Both the position numbers and the translations under genes were made by a program. A stretch of DNA of 51,085 nt, taken from positions 35,877 to 86,961 of the forward strand of contig OMVX01000009.1 of the NCBI GenBank assembly GCA_900314605.1, in the 5' to 3' direction. Positions 38,019 to 45,848 of the stretch are shown here, piece after piece (position 1 is the first letter of the stretch; every line of letters begins with the position of its first letter). This DNA is from an uncultured Methanobrevibacter sp. (GTDB lineage Archaea > Methanobacteriota > Methanobacteria > Methanobacteriales > Methanobacteriaceae). The notes under the pieces are model-generated. The model was not told where the DNA came from. It did not search any database and was given only the letters and a program-made list of their open reading frames with translations.

Positions 38019-38579
38019 ATGAGAAAATCTGTTTTATTTATTGGCCTAGTTATAATAATTTTATTAGTTTTTGTAGCTATTGGTTTATCTAATTTTGAAA
38101 AAAGTCAAACAGACACTAATCAAACTGAAATACAAACAGTATCTCAAAATGGTGTTGTAATTAAATTTCCTTCAGATTGGGTTGTTGCTCAGGCTATGAG
38201 CAATGATAGTGTTATTGCAATTACAGATTTAAAATCTATTGATAACAGTTCAAAGATGGGTAGTGTAAATGTCAATATTGAATGTAGGCAATTAAATGGA
38301 AGTTCAGTGGATACACTTTTTAATAAAACCTATTCTACCTTACTTGCAAATGATTCAAATCAAATAATTTCCTTAGGTAATTCATCATCATTTTCCAATG
38401 AAAATTCTCTTGAAGCTGATTATATAAGTGATCTTGATTCAGAACCTAAACAGCATAAAGCGATTTGGGTTGAAAAACAAGACCAAGTATATGTGATTTT
38501 ATTCACTGCCCCTGTAAATAAGTATAATAGTGAAGAAAAATACTTTGATTTTATCTTATCAAATATTAAAATTAATTAA
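38019..38579 (+). CDS. Membrane-anchored PsbP-like protein
   Basis: 186 residues: an N-terminal hydrophobic anchor (VLFIGLVIIILLVFVAIGL, residues 5-23) that looks uncleaved, then an extracellular domain with NGVVIKFPSDWVVA, a start typical of PsbP-like/DUF proteins found in Methanobacteriales, and a matching end KYFDFILSNIKI. Several N-glycosylation-type sequons (NSS, NGS, NKT, NDS) occur. Function unknown. GGTGAG precedes the ATG; it follows the previous membrane-protein gene by 58 bases. Confidence 0.7.
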   Translation: MRKSVLFIGLVIIILLVFVAIGLSNFEKSQTDTNQTEIQTVSQNGVVIKFPSDWVVAQAMSNDSVIAITDLKSIDNSSKMGSVNVNIECRQLNGSSVDTLFNKTYSTLLANDSNQIISLGNSSSFSNENSLEADYISDLDSEPKQHKAIWVEKQDQVYVILFTAPVNKYNSEEKYFDFILSNIKIN

Positions 38580-38647
38580 CAATTCAAATATAATTATATT
38601 TAATAAGTTTATAATCCCTTATTCATTAATAATGGAGGATTAAAATC

Positions 38648-39154
38648 ATGATAATATTATGTGTTACAGGTAGTATTGCAGCTACTAAATGTGTACAACT
38701 CGCTAGAGATTTAAGAAGAAATGATATTGAAGTTAAATGTTTTATGAGTGATGCAGCTTGTGATATAATTCATCCAAATTCTATGGAATTTGCAACTGGC
38801 CAAGAAGTTATAACTAAATTAACTGGGGATATTGAACATGTCAAATACTCTCAAGAGGATTTGATTTTAGTTGCACCAGCTACAGCTAATGTAATCAGTA
38901 AATTTGCATATAAAATATCTGATAATCCTATTAATACATTACTTATTACAGCATATGGTCATAATACTCCTATATTAATGGTTCCTTCAATGCATGATTC
39001 AATGTTTTCAGCAATTAGTGAAAATCTTGAAAAATGTAAAAAAGAAGGTATTCACTTTTTAGACCCTAAAATGGATGAGGGTAAAGCTAAATTTCCAGAT
39101 ATTGAAAATATAGTCTTAGAATCATTAAGATTAATTAATTTAAATAAAGATTAG
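38648..39154 (+). CDS. coaC: Phosphopantothenoylcysteine decarboxylase (CoaC), stand-alone
   Basis: 168-residue flavoprotein. VTGSIAATKC is at residues 6-15, the catalytic-type H64 in DIEHVKYS, APATANVISKFA binds FMN, and the VPSMHDSM segment replaces the usual PxMN substrate clamp. It decarboxylates 4'-phosphopantothenoylcysteine in CoA synthesis. In many archaea CoaC and CoaB are one protein (CoaBC); here a stop is followed 12 bases later by coaB with its own ribosome binding site. Both parts look complete, so this is a gene split rather than a frameshift. Confidence 0.88.
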   Translation: MIILCVTGSIAATKCVQLARDLRRNDIEVKCFMSDAACDIIHPNSMEFATGQEVITKLTGDIEHVKYSQEDLILVAPATANVISKFAYKISDNPINTLLITAYGHNTPILMVPSMHDSMFSAISENLEKCKKEGIHFLDPKMDEGKAKFPDIENIVLESLRLINLNKD

Positions 39155-39166
39155 AAGAAGGTTTCT

Positions 39167-39832
39167 ATGTCTAAATCACTTGTAGGTAAGAAAGTTTTAA
39201 TCAACTTAGGTGGAACATATGAGCCTATAGATCCTATAAGAGGTATATCAAATAAATCTTCAGGTAAAATGGGTTTAGCACTTGCAAAAGAGGCATATAT
39301 TAGAGGTGCTGATTTAACATTAGTAGTTGCTAATGTGGATATTAAAATTCCATCTATTTTTAATCAAATTCATCTTGAAACAACATCAGAGATGATTGAA
39401 TGTATTAAAAAATTAATTCCTGACTATGATATTTTTATTGCGACTGCAGCAATCAGTGATTTTGAACCTATTGAAATGGAGGAAACTAAGATTTCTTCTT
39501 CCCACTCATTATTTTTAGAATTTAAGCCTGTAGAAAAGATTATCAGACAAATTAAAAAAATTAATAAAGATGTTTATTTAGTAGGGTTTAAAGCTAAATA
39601 TAATATAAGCGAAAAGGAATTAATTGACGATGCAAAATCACAAATTGAAATGGCAGGTTCTAATCTTGTTGTTGCAAATGATTTAGCACATACAGGTTGT
39701 GGTTTCGGTTCAGAAACCAATGAAATAATTTTATTTAAAAACAATGGACAGTTTAGAAAAGTCCCATTATCATCTAAAAATGTTTTAGCATCATTAATCT
39801 TTGATGAAATAGAAAAAGACTTAGAATTTTAA
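39167..39832 (+). CDS. coaB: Phosphopantothenate-cysteine ligase (CoaB), stand-alone
   Basis: 221-residue ligase joining phosphopantothenate and cysteine. VLINLGGTYEPIDPIRGISNKSSGKMG (positions 10-36) is the CoaB nucleotide-binding signature, AAISDFEP the acidic motif, LVGFKAKYN the substrate region and NLVVANDL the last family block. AGAAGAAGG lies six bases before the ATG. It belongs to one transcription unit with coaC. Downstream is a long convergent intergenic region. Confidence 0.9.
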   Translation: MSKSLVGKKVLINLGGTYEPIDPIRGISNKSSGKMGLALAKEAYIRGADLTLVVANVDIKIPSIFNQIHLETTSEMIECIKKLIPDYDIFIATAAISDFEPIEMEETKISSSHSLFLEFKPVEKIIRQIKKINKDVYLVGFKAKYNISEKELIDDAKSQIEMAGSNLVVANDLAHTGCGFGSETNEIILFKNNGQFRKVPLSSKNVLASLIFDEIEKDLEF

Positions 39833-40579
39833 TAAGTAATCATTAATTTTGCTCTTTATTATATTCTTATATTTTTATCTTCTTATTTTAGTTTTTTAGC
39901 TTTTTATAATATTTTTTTTTATTAATTTTAATTTTTTTTTAAAGAATTTTTTTACAATTATTATATGATTTTTATATAAATTATTTTTTTAAACTTGTAA
40001 TTTTGATGATTTATCCATAAAATGATTAAAAAATTAGTAATACTTTTTCATGTTTATTTATAGTCTAAATTTTTTTCATATATAATAATTTTTTTTAAAA
40101 TAAGATAAATTAAAGAGTTAAAAATAGTGTATTTTTAAAAATAAGTTCAATCCTCTAGATATTAAGTGATAGTATTTCCCGTTGAGTGAATTTTATCTAG
40201 AGGCGGTCTTTCGAACTAATCTTTATATTGCATTAGCAAATTATATTATAATTTTAATACTATAAAAAGGTATCAATAGTAATACTTTTTTCATTTTTTT
40301 AGCTTAATTTTATTTTAGATATAATAGTTTAATTTTCCATATACCATTATATTTATTTTTCAATAAATTTTTTAGTATAGTAATAAATTATTTTTTTTTC
40401 TACACTTAATTTCTACACAAGTATTTTTTATATAAAATATTAATTTAATTATAATAATTAGATTATATTAATTTATTTTTTAAAATTTCATGTTTTTCAA
40501 AGTTTTTCTTTTAAAATTTTTTTAAAACTATATTTTTTTATATTATTATTAAAAAAATATTTTTAATTTATATTTTATT
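39833..40579. other. Long convergent intergenic region
   Basis: 747 bases between the 3' ends of coaB and flpA, unusually long for a convergent pair since neither needs a promoter here. Most is T-rich. It holds one GC-richer structured element at 40144-40217 (own entry). No open frame with a ribosome binding site is seen. Confidence 0.6.
40144..40217. ncRNA. Candidate structured RNA of unknown class
   Basis: A perfect 9-bp stem, CCTCTAGAT (40152-40160) with ATCTAGAGG (40195-40203), extendable by one A-T pair, closes a 34-base loop with GTGATAGTATTTCCCGTTGA. It is itself enclosed by AGTTC (40144-40148) and GAACT (40213-40217), leaving an asymmetric internal loop of 3 and 9 bases. The GC content is far above the flanks, the usual mark of RNA genes in such AT-rich genomes. 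The strand is undecided. I considered H/ACA RNA but found no ANA box at the right distance, and it has no box C/D. It could also be a mobile-element relic. Confidence 0.5.
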
Positions 40580-41230
40580 TTAAAAAGACTTTTTAACAAT
40601 TAAACAAATATGATCTTTTTCATAAGGTTCTAATTTAATTTTTTCAATAATAGAATATCCATTACTTTTTAATATTTTTTCTTGTTCTTTAAAAACGGTT
40701 TTAGGTTTAATATTAACATTAATACTTCTAGATTTTATCATGAATATTCCTTGACCATCATCTTTTAAAAAAAGATTCATATTATCAATAAATAATTTTG
40801 TTTGACTTGCTTGTGCTACATCACAGTAAACAAGATCTACTTTTTCAATATTATTTAAATATTCTTTAGGTTTAGTCGCATCATTTAAAAGTGCTACAAT
40901 ATTATTTCTTATTTGGGATAAACGTGAAAGTTTTCTCATACTTACAGGTGAAAATTCAACAGCATAAATTATTCCATTTTTTACTAAGTCAGATATGTGG
41001 GATACAGTTGTTCCAGTTGATGCCCCAAGATATAAAATTTTTGAATTTTTATCTAAGTTTATTTTACTTAAACCATTATGTAGTGCTGCTGATAGTTTAG
41101 ACCTGTTAGGATTCCATATTCTATATTCAATACTTGATTCTTCATCAATTATGAGTTTTTCACCATATACTCTTTTAGACGGAATGCTATTTATTGTAGC
41201 TATTTCATCATCAATTTTAAATATATCCAT
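40580..41230 (-). CDS. flpA: Fibrillarin-like rRNA/tRNA 2'-O-methyltransferase
   Basis: 216-residue archaeal fibrillarin. YRIWNPNRSKLSAAL (about residues 36-50) is the family signature, YLGASTGTTVSH (67-78) the SAM-binding motif, AVEFSPVSMRKL the next strand, and VDLVYCDVAQASQ the catalytic Asp region. It methylates ribose at sites chosen by box C/D guides together with Nop5 and L7Ae; the tRNA-Trp intron guide at 221-304 is one likely client. AAGGGAT precedes the ATG. It lies 141 bases downstream of nop5. Confidence 0.95.
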   Translation of the reverse strand: MDIFKIDDEIATINSIPSKRVYGEKLIIDEESSIEYRIWNPNRSKLSAALHNGLSKINLDKNSKILYLGASTGTTVSHISDLVKNGIIYAVEFSPVSMRKLSRLSQIRNNIVALLNDATKPKEYLNNIEKVDLVYCDVAQASQTKLFIDNMNLFLKDDGQGIFMIKSRSINVNIKPKTVFKEQEKILKSNGYSIIEKIKLEPYEKDHICLIVKKSF

Positions 41231-41371
41231 CGTATCCCTTTTATTTCATTTTTTTTTTAATAAATTTTATCATTTAATATTTTTAAACTTTAATCTATTT
41301 TTTAATTATTATTTACTTGTATTTCATGTTTTTAAAAATTTACTCTTTAATAAGTATTTATTTTTAATTTA

Positions 41372-42595
41372 CTATTTTCTATGTTTTCTACTGCGTCTTT
41401 GTTTTTTAGTTTTTTTATGATATTTGTCTTTTCTAGATTTCTTTTTAGATTTTGTTTTATTTTTTGATTTTGTTTTTTGATTTTTTGTTTTCGGAAATGG
41501 ATTATCCTTATTGATTTTTTCAAGTTCCTTTTCAAAATCTTCCTTTAATGTAGTATCAATCTCTTTTGTGTAAACATCTTTTCTAACAGCAAATGTAATT
41601 TTTAGTGAAAGTTTTCTTGCAACTTTTCCCCGTATCCAATAATTGCTTCCTCTAACATATGGACTTTGATAAATTAACCCATGTTTTGGAGGATTTTCAC
41701 CAGTTTTTAAATGTCTAAACATTGCCTTTTCTGCACCTATAATCTGTATAGTACTTGCAGATAATGTAGAAAGTCTTTTAAGACTTCCAATATGTGAGAT
41801 TAATTTTGCACCTAAACTTGCACCTATAAGATTTTTAAGATTCGGTGCTAATGTAGTCATTTTACTATCAATATATTTTTCAATATTTACTCTTGAGGAT
41901 TGAAGTGATTTTAAAGATTTTGCAAAATCATTTAAAATTAATATGTCCTCTTGTTTTAAATCTGCACCATTACTTGTTAATATATCCTTAAATATATCCG
42001 GATTATCTTTAATTGCTTCTTCACGACTGGAATAATCTGATATTAGTTTTATATAACTTTCATTATTGTGTATGGTTTCAATTTCTGGAAAGTAAATTGT
42101 TTCCCATTGACGAATTCTTTCAATTAATTGTGAAATACTTTCATCAATTTCATCTATGGAATTTATTGCCTGGATTAATAGTTTATCTTCTTCTTGTGAA
42201 GCTTCTTTCATCTTTAAAATTGAAAGTTCATTATGTATATTGACTATTTTTTCTCTATAGTCTTCATAATTTTCAATATAATTTATTTCTTTTAGTATAT
42301 TTTCCATATTCTCTCTTAAATATTCTCCACCTTTACTTGGAATTTGAATATGGATTTTTTCATAATTTTTTAAGTCTTTATAATCTGAAAGTCTTTTATT
42401 TGTCTCAATTATAATTTTATCACATTCTGGTGCATTTTCAATAATATTAATTTCTTCATCATTTAGAAGGTTATTCATATTATTATAAATTTTTGAGACA
42501 ATCTCATTTTCATTATATAGAACATAATCATTTAATTTCAAATCAGAATCAAATGATAAAAAACCACCAATACAATTTGTTATATAAATTTCCAT
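41372..42595 (-). CDS. nop5: Nop5/Nop56-like box C/D RNP scaffold protein
   Basis: 407 residues. N-terminal fibrillarin-binding domain (EIYITNCIGGFLSF), long coiled coil (about residues 110-220), then the Nop domain with NLIGASLGAKLISHIGSL and IQIIGAEKAMFRHLKTG...PKHGLIYQSP, which contacts L7Ae and guide RNA. The tail of about 35 residues is almost all Lys/Arg/Asn/Gln/Ser (KKSRKDKYHKKTKKQRR), as in eukaryotic Nop56/58 tails. There is no Shine-Dalgarno; a TTTATAAT box centred 26-27 bases before the ATG predicts a leaderless mRNA. Confidence 0.95.
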   Translation of the reverse strand: MEIYITNCIGGFLSFDSDLKLNDYVLYNENEIVSKIYNNMNNLLNDEEINIIENAPECDKIIIETNKRLSDYKDLKNYEKIHIQIPSKGGEYLRENMENILKEINYIENYEDYREKIVNIHNELSILKMKEASQEEDKLLIQAINSIDEIDESISQLIERIRQWETIYFPEIETIHNNESYIKLISDYSSREEAIKDNPDIFKDILTSNGADLKQEDILILNDFAKSLKSLQSSRVNIEKYIDSKMTTLAPNLKNLIGASLGAKLISHIGSLKRLSTLSASTIQIIGAEKAMFRHLKTGENPPKHGLIYQSPYVRGSNYWIRGKVARKLSLKITFAVRKDVYTKEIDTTLKEDFEKELEKINKDNPFPKTKNQKTKSKNKTKSKKKSRKDKYHKKTKKQRRSRKHRK

Positions 42596-42617
42596 AATAA
42601 TATTTTAAATATACATT

Positions 42618-42625
42618 ATTATAAA
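42618..42625 (-). promoter_or_regulatory. TATA box of nop5, leaderless spacing
   Basis: TTTATAAT on the minus strand, centred about 26.5 bases before the A of the nop5 ATG (42595). Archaeal transcription starts about that far from the TATA centre, so the transcript should begin at the start codon. Confidence 0.55.
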
Positions 42626-42804
42626 TTTTACATAAATTCATATTTTAGAATTATATCTTAAACAATATAATTTTATATTTATTTTATATTTTTACATCAT
42701 TTAGAATTTTATAGTAATATAATTTTTTGATAAATTTTTCAATTATTAGATTTATTATTAATTACTTTTTAACTATAAGTTTTAGATAAATTTCTTAGAT
42801 TATT

Positions 42805-42944
42805 GGCACTTTCAAAAACTTATGTGATTTTAATTTTTACAAGTTACACAACCCAAAAATTATCCATCGATTTATGATTTATTTTTAATTTAAAAATTTA
42901 AAAAAATGGAAATAAAAGTTATCACACAAGTTTTTGAAAGTGCC
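42805..42944. mobile_element. 140-bp MITE with 24-bp inverted repeats and 8-bp target duplication
   Basis: Left end GGCACTTTCAAAAACTTATG (42805 on) and right end, reverse complemented, GGCACTTTCAAAAACTTGTG agree at 23 of the first 24 positions. Perfect 8-base direct repeats AGATTATT flank it (42797-42804 and 42945-42952), proving transposition. No coding capacity. GGCACT ends with 8-bp duplications are typical of IS6/IS240-type elements, so that family is the probable source of transposase. Its right 45 bases recur at 53-97. It lies in the divergent gap between nop5 and pyrD. Confidence 0.92.
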
Positions 42945-43046
42945 AGATTATTACATAATTATAAATTAAATAGTATCTATAATTATTAATGTTTAGTATT
43001 ATTCTAAATAAAATTATTATATTATCAATATTTTAGGTAGTTAATC

Positions 43047-43958
43047 ATGTTAGAATGTGAAATTTGCCAAGTAAAACTTAAAAATCCATTAATGTTAGCT
43101 GCTGGTATTATGGGAAGTAATGCTAGTAGTCTAAATTGGATTTTACGTTCAGGTGCAGGAGCAGTTATTTGTAAATCTTTTTCAAAAGAAGCAAATCCTG
43201 GTTATCATAACCCTACTACAGTTGAAGTTACAGGGGGAATATTAAATGCAATAGGATTATCTTCTCCAGGTGTAGATGTTTTTAAACAGGAGCTTGAACA
43301 GGTAGAGCCACTTCCAGACCAGGCTTCCATTGCATCTATATATGGAGCAACTCCTGAAGAATTTTCTTCCCTTGCAATGGATGTAGAAGATTTAGTTAGT
43401 ATGATAGAGTTAAATGTTTCATGTCCTCATGCAATGGAAGGTTATGGTGCATCAATAGGAGAAGATCCAGTTTTAACAAGTAAGGTTGTAAGTGCAGTTT
43501 GTGAAAGTGTAGATATTCCTGTGATTGTAAAGTTAACTCCTAATGTTACAGATATAAGGGTAATTGCAAAATCAGCAGAAGAAGCAGGTGCAGATTGTTT
43601 AAGTTTAATTAACTCTTTAGGTCCTGGGATGAAAATTGATATTGTAACGGGTAGACCTATATTAAAAAATCAATTTGGTGGTATGAGTGGTCCTGCAATT
43701 AAACCAATTGCAGTTAGATGTGTTTATGATGTTTATCAGACTGTTGATATTCCTGTAATTGGTGTTGGAGGAATATCTAATTATGAAGATGTTGTTGAAT
43801 TTTTATATGCTGGAGCATCTGCAGTTCAAATTGGAACTTCTATAATGAATGAGGGTGTAGAAATATTTACTAAAATATCTGAAGGATTAGAAGCTTTCAT
43901 GAATGAATATAATTTTAATTCCATTAGTGAAATGGTAGGATATGGACATAAAGATTAA
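43047..43958 (+). CDS. pyrD: Dihydroorotate dehydrogenase B, catalytic subunit
   Basis: 303-residue FMN enzyme of class 1B that oxidises dihydroorotate to orotate in pyrimidine synthesis. NPLMLAAGIMGSN at the N-terminus, ELNVSCPHAMEGYG with the class-1 catalytic Cys, VIVKLTPNV and the FMN-phosphate loop GVGGISNYEDVVEFLYAGASAVQ region identify it. AGGTAG precedes the ATG. pyrK follows after nine bases, and the two form the heterotetramer that passes electrons to NAD+. Confidence 0.96.
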   Translation: MLECEICQVKLKNPLMLAAGIMGSNASSLNWILRSGAGAVICKSFSKEANPGYHNPTTVEVTGGILNAIGLSSPGVDVFKQELEQVEPLPDQASIASIYGATPEEFSSLAMDVEDLVSMIELNVSCPHAMEGYGASIGEDPVLTSKVVSAVCESVDIPVIVKLTPNVTDIRVIAKSAEEAGADCLSLINSLGPGMKIDIVTGRPILKNQFGGMSGPAIKPIAVRCVYDVYQTVDIPVIGVGGISNYEDVVEFLYAGASAVQIGTSIMNEGVEIFTKISEGLEAFMNEYNFNSISEMVGYGHKD

Positions 43959-43967
43959 GGTGATTAG

Positions 43968-44762
43968 ATGAATGTTCCGAAGGTTTTAAAAATTAAAAGA
44001 ATAGTTACACAAACACCTACAATTAAAAGTTTTTATTTTGATTGGGATATGGATGAGGATCTTCCATCTCCAGGGCAATTTTTAATGGTATGGAATTTTA
44101 ATGATGAAAAACCAATGTCTATATCATCTATTGATTTGGAAAATAGTGAAATAGGTATAACTGTTAAAAATATTGGTCAATTTACTGGTGAAGTTCATAA
44201 TTTAAATGTTGGTGGTTATTTAGGTTTAAGAGGGCCATATGGTCATGGGTTTAATATTCCTAATAATAAAAAAATATTAGCTATTGGTGGAGGAGTAGGA
44301 ATGGCTCCAATAGCAGCATTTACAGATGCTGCACTTGAAAATAATAAGGTTGATGTTGTATGTGCTGCAGTTACTAAAAATGAACTATTATTTGAAGATA
44401 GATTAATTGAATCAGGTGCAGATGTATATAATGTTACAGATGATGGTTCATCAGGATATAAAGGATTTGCAACAAATAGAACAACAGATTTACTAGAGTC
44501 TAATACATACGATTTTGCAGTTGTATGCGGTCCAGAGGTTATGATGAAACCAATATATGATATTCTAGAAGAAAATAATATTACTTCAGATTATTCTCTT
44601 GAAAGATATATGAAATGTGCTATAGGTATATGTGGTCAATGTTGTGTAGATAAAACTGGCTGGAGAATCTGTAAGGAAGGACCAGTTTTTAATGATAAGG
44701 ATATAAAATTTATTACAGAGTTTGCCAATTATCGCAGAGCTCCTACAGGAGAGAGGATTTAA
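43968..44762 (+). CDS. pyrK: Dihydroorotate dehydrogenase B, electron transfer subunit
   Basis: 264-residue iron-sulfur flavoprotein. EKPMSISSID is the FAD-binding motif (RPxS type with Lys for Arg), LAIGGGVGMAPI the NAD-binding one, and C217, C222, C225 and C235 in CAIGICGQC...RIC bind the [2Fe-2S] cluster. It moves electrons from PyrD to NAD+. AAGGTGATTAG before the ATG overlaps the pyrD stop region, so translation is probably coupled. Confidence 0.95.
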   Translation: MNVPKVLKIKRIVTQTPTIKSFYFDWDMDEDLPSPGQFLMVWNFNDEKPMSISSIDLENSEIGITVKNIGQFTGEVHNLNVGGYLGLRGPYGHGFNIPNNKKILAIGGGVGMAPIAAFTDAALENNKVDVVCAAVTKNELLFEDRLIESGADVYNVTDDGSSGYKGFATNRTTDLLESNTYDFAVVCGPEVMMKPIYDILEENNITSDYSLERYMKCAIGICGQCCVDKTGWRICKEGPVFNDKDIKFITEFANYRRAPTGERI

Positions 44763-44786
44763 AATTTTATTTTTTTAAGTGATAAA

Positions 44787-45830
44787 ATGAGTATTAATAT
44801 TCAGGATAAACTTTCTATACCTATATTGATAATTATATTTTTTATAATTGTATCAATATTTATTTTAACACCTATTTTAAATATGGTTGTTTTAAGTATT
44901 ATTTTAGCATTACCAGTTAAACATCTTGCAAAAAAAATCGAAAGGAAAGTAAACTCCCCTACATTTTCAAATATTGTAGGAATGTTTTTAATAGTGATTC
45001 CAGTACTTTTAGTTCTTTTCTTTTTACTTTATCAAACTGTAGATATAATTTCATCATTTTTAATTAATACTGGTGGTATTTCATCATTTAATCTGAATAG
45101 TTTAAATAATATTATTTTTTCCCATTTACCTTCTCAATATAATGGTTTAAGTCAGACAATATCAAATATTATTTTAAATTCATCTAACACTCTTTTAAAA
45201 GGTGTATTAAATTATATCGTTAGTTTTTTAAAAAATATTCCAGATATTTCAGTACAAATTTTAATCCTTATATTTTCAACATTTTACTTTGCTCGTGATG
45301 GAGATAGGTGCTGGGATTATATTTTTGTATTTATTCCGGAAGATAAACATGGATTTTTTGATCATATGTTTAATCAAATAAAAGAGGTTTTAAAAAGTAT
45401 ATTCTATGGTCATTTCTTAACAAGTGTAATTATAGGTATTATAGCATTTATTGGATATGGTCTATTAGGTTATCCTTATCCTATTTTTTTAGGAATTTTA
45501 ACTGGTTTATTCCAATTAATTCCTGTTATTGGTCCTTGGCCTATTTATTGGACTTTAGCTATATGTGATTTATATAATGGTAATTATCCAAGGGTTGTAT
45601 TAGTATTTATGGTTGGTGCCGTTTTATCTTTAAGTGATATGTATATTCGTCCAGCTATTGCAGGTAAATATGCTGAAATACATCCTTTAATTTTACTTTT
45701 AGGTTTTGTCGCAGGTCCTTTAGTATTAGGAATAGTAGGTTTTATTTTAGGACCTTTAATTTTAGGAGTAGCATTTGCAGTTATAAAAACATATAAAGAA
45801 GAAAAGGAATCAAACTTAATCACTGATTAA
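44787..45830 (+). CDS. AI-2E-family (PF01594) membrane transporter
   Basis: 347-residue membrane protein with about seven to eight helices: two at the N-terminus, a large loop (about residues 90-150), then LILIFSTFYFARDG and the C-terminal block with LGYPYPIFLGILTGLFQLIPVIGP, all typical of the AI-2E/UPF0118 family. Members have been linked to export of autoinducer-2 or to Na+/H+ exchange; the substrate here is unknown. It follows pyrK by 24 bases and precedes polB1 by 18, so it lies in a pyrDK-transporter-polB1 run. Confidence 0.85.
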   Translation: MSINIQDKLSIPILIIIFFIIVSIFILTPILNMVVLSIILALPVKHLAKKIERKVNSPTFSNIVGMFLIVIPVLLVLFFLLYQTVDIISSFLINTGGISSFNLNSLNNIIFSHLPSQYNGLSQTISNIILNSSNTLLKGVLNYIVSFLKNIPDISVQILILIFSTFYFARDGDRCWDYIFVFIPEDKHGFFDHMFNQIKEVLKSIFYGHFLTSVIIGIIAFIGYGLLGYPYPIFLGILTGLFQLIPVIGPWPIYWTLAICDLYNGNYPRVVLVFMVGAVLSLSDMYIRPAIAGKYAEIHPLILLLGFVAGPLVLGIVGFILGPLILGVAFAVIKTYKEEKESNLITD

Positions 45831-45848
45831 TAAGCTTAAGTTGGTATT

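Noticed and set aside
38648-39832. coaC/coaB as one frameshifted gene
   Set aside because: Both parts have complete ends and coaB has its own Shine-Dalgarno and ATG.
40003-40009. TTGATGA as a box C of a guide RNA
   Set aside because: No CTGA box D follows within a guide-sized distance.
40144-40217. H/ACA or box C/D guide RNA
   Set aside because: No ANA box at 14-16 bases from the pocket and no C/D boxes; left as an unclassified structure.
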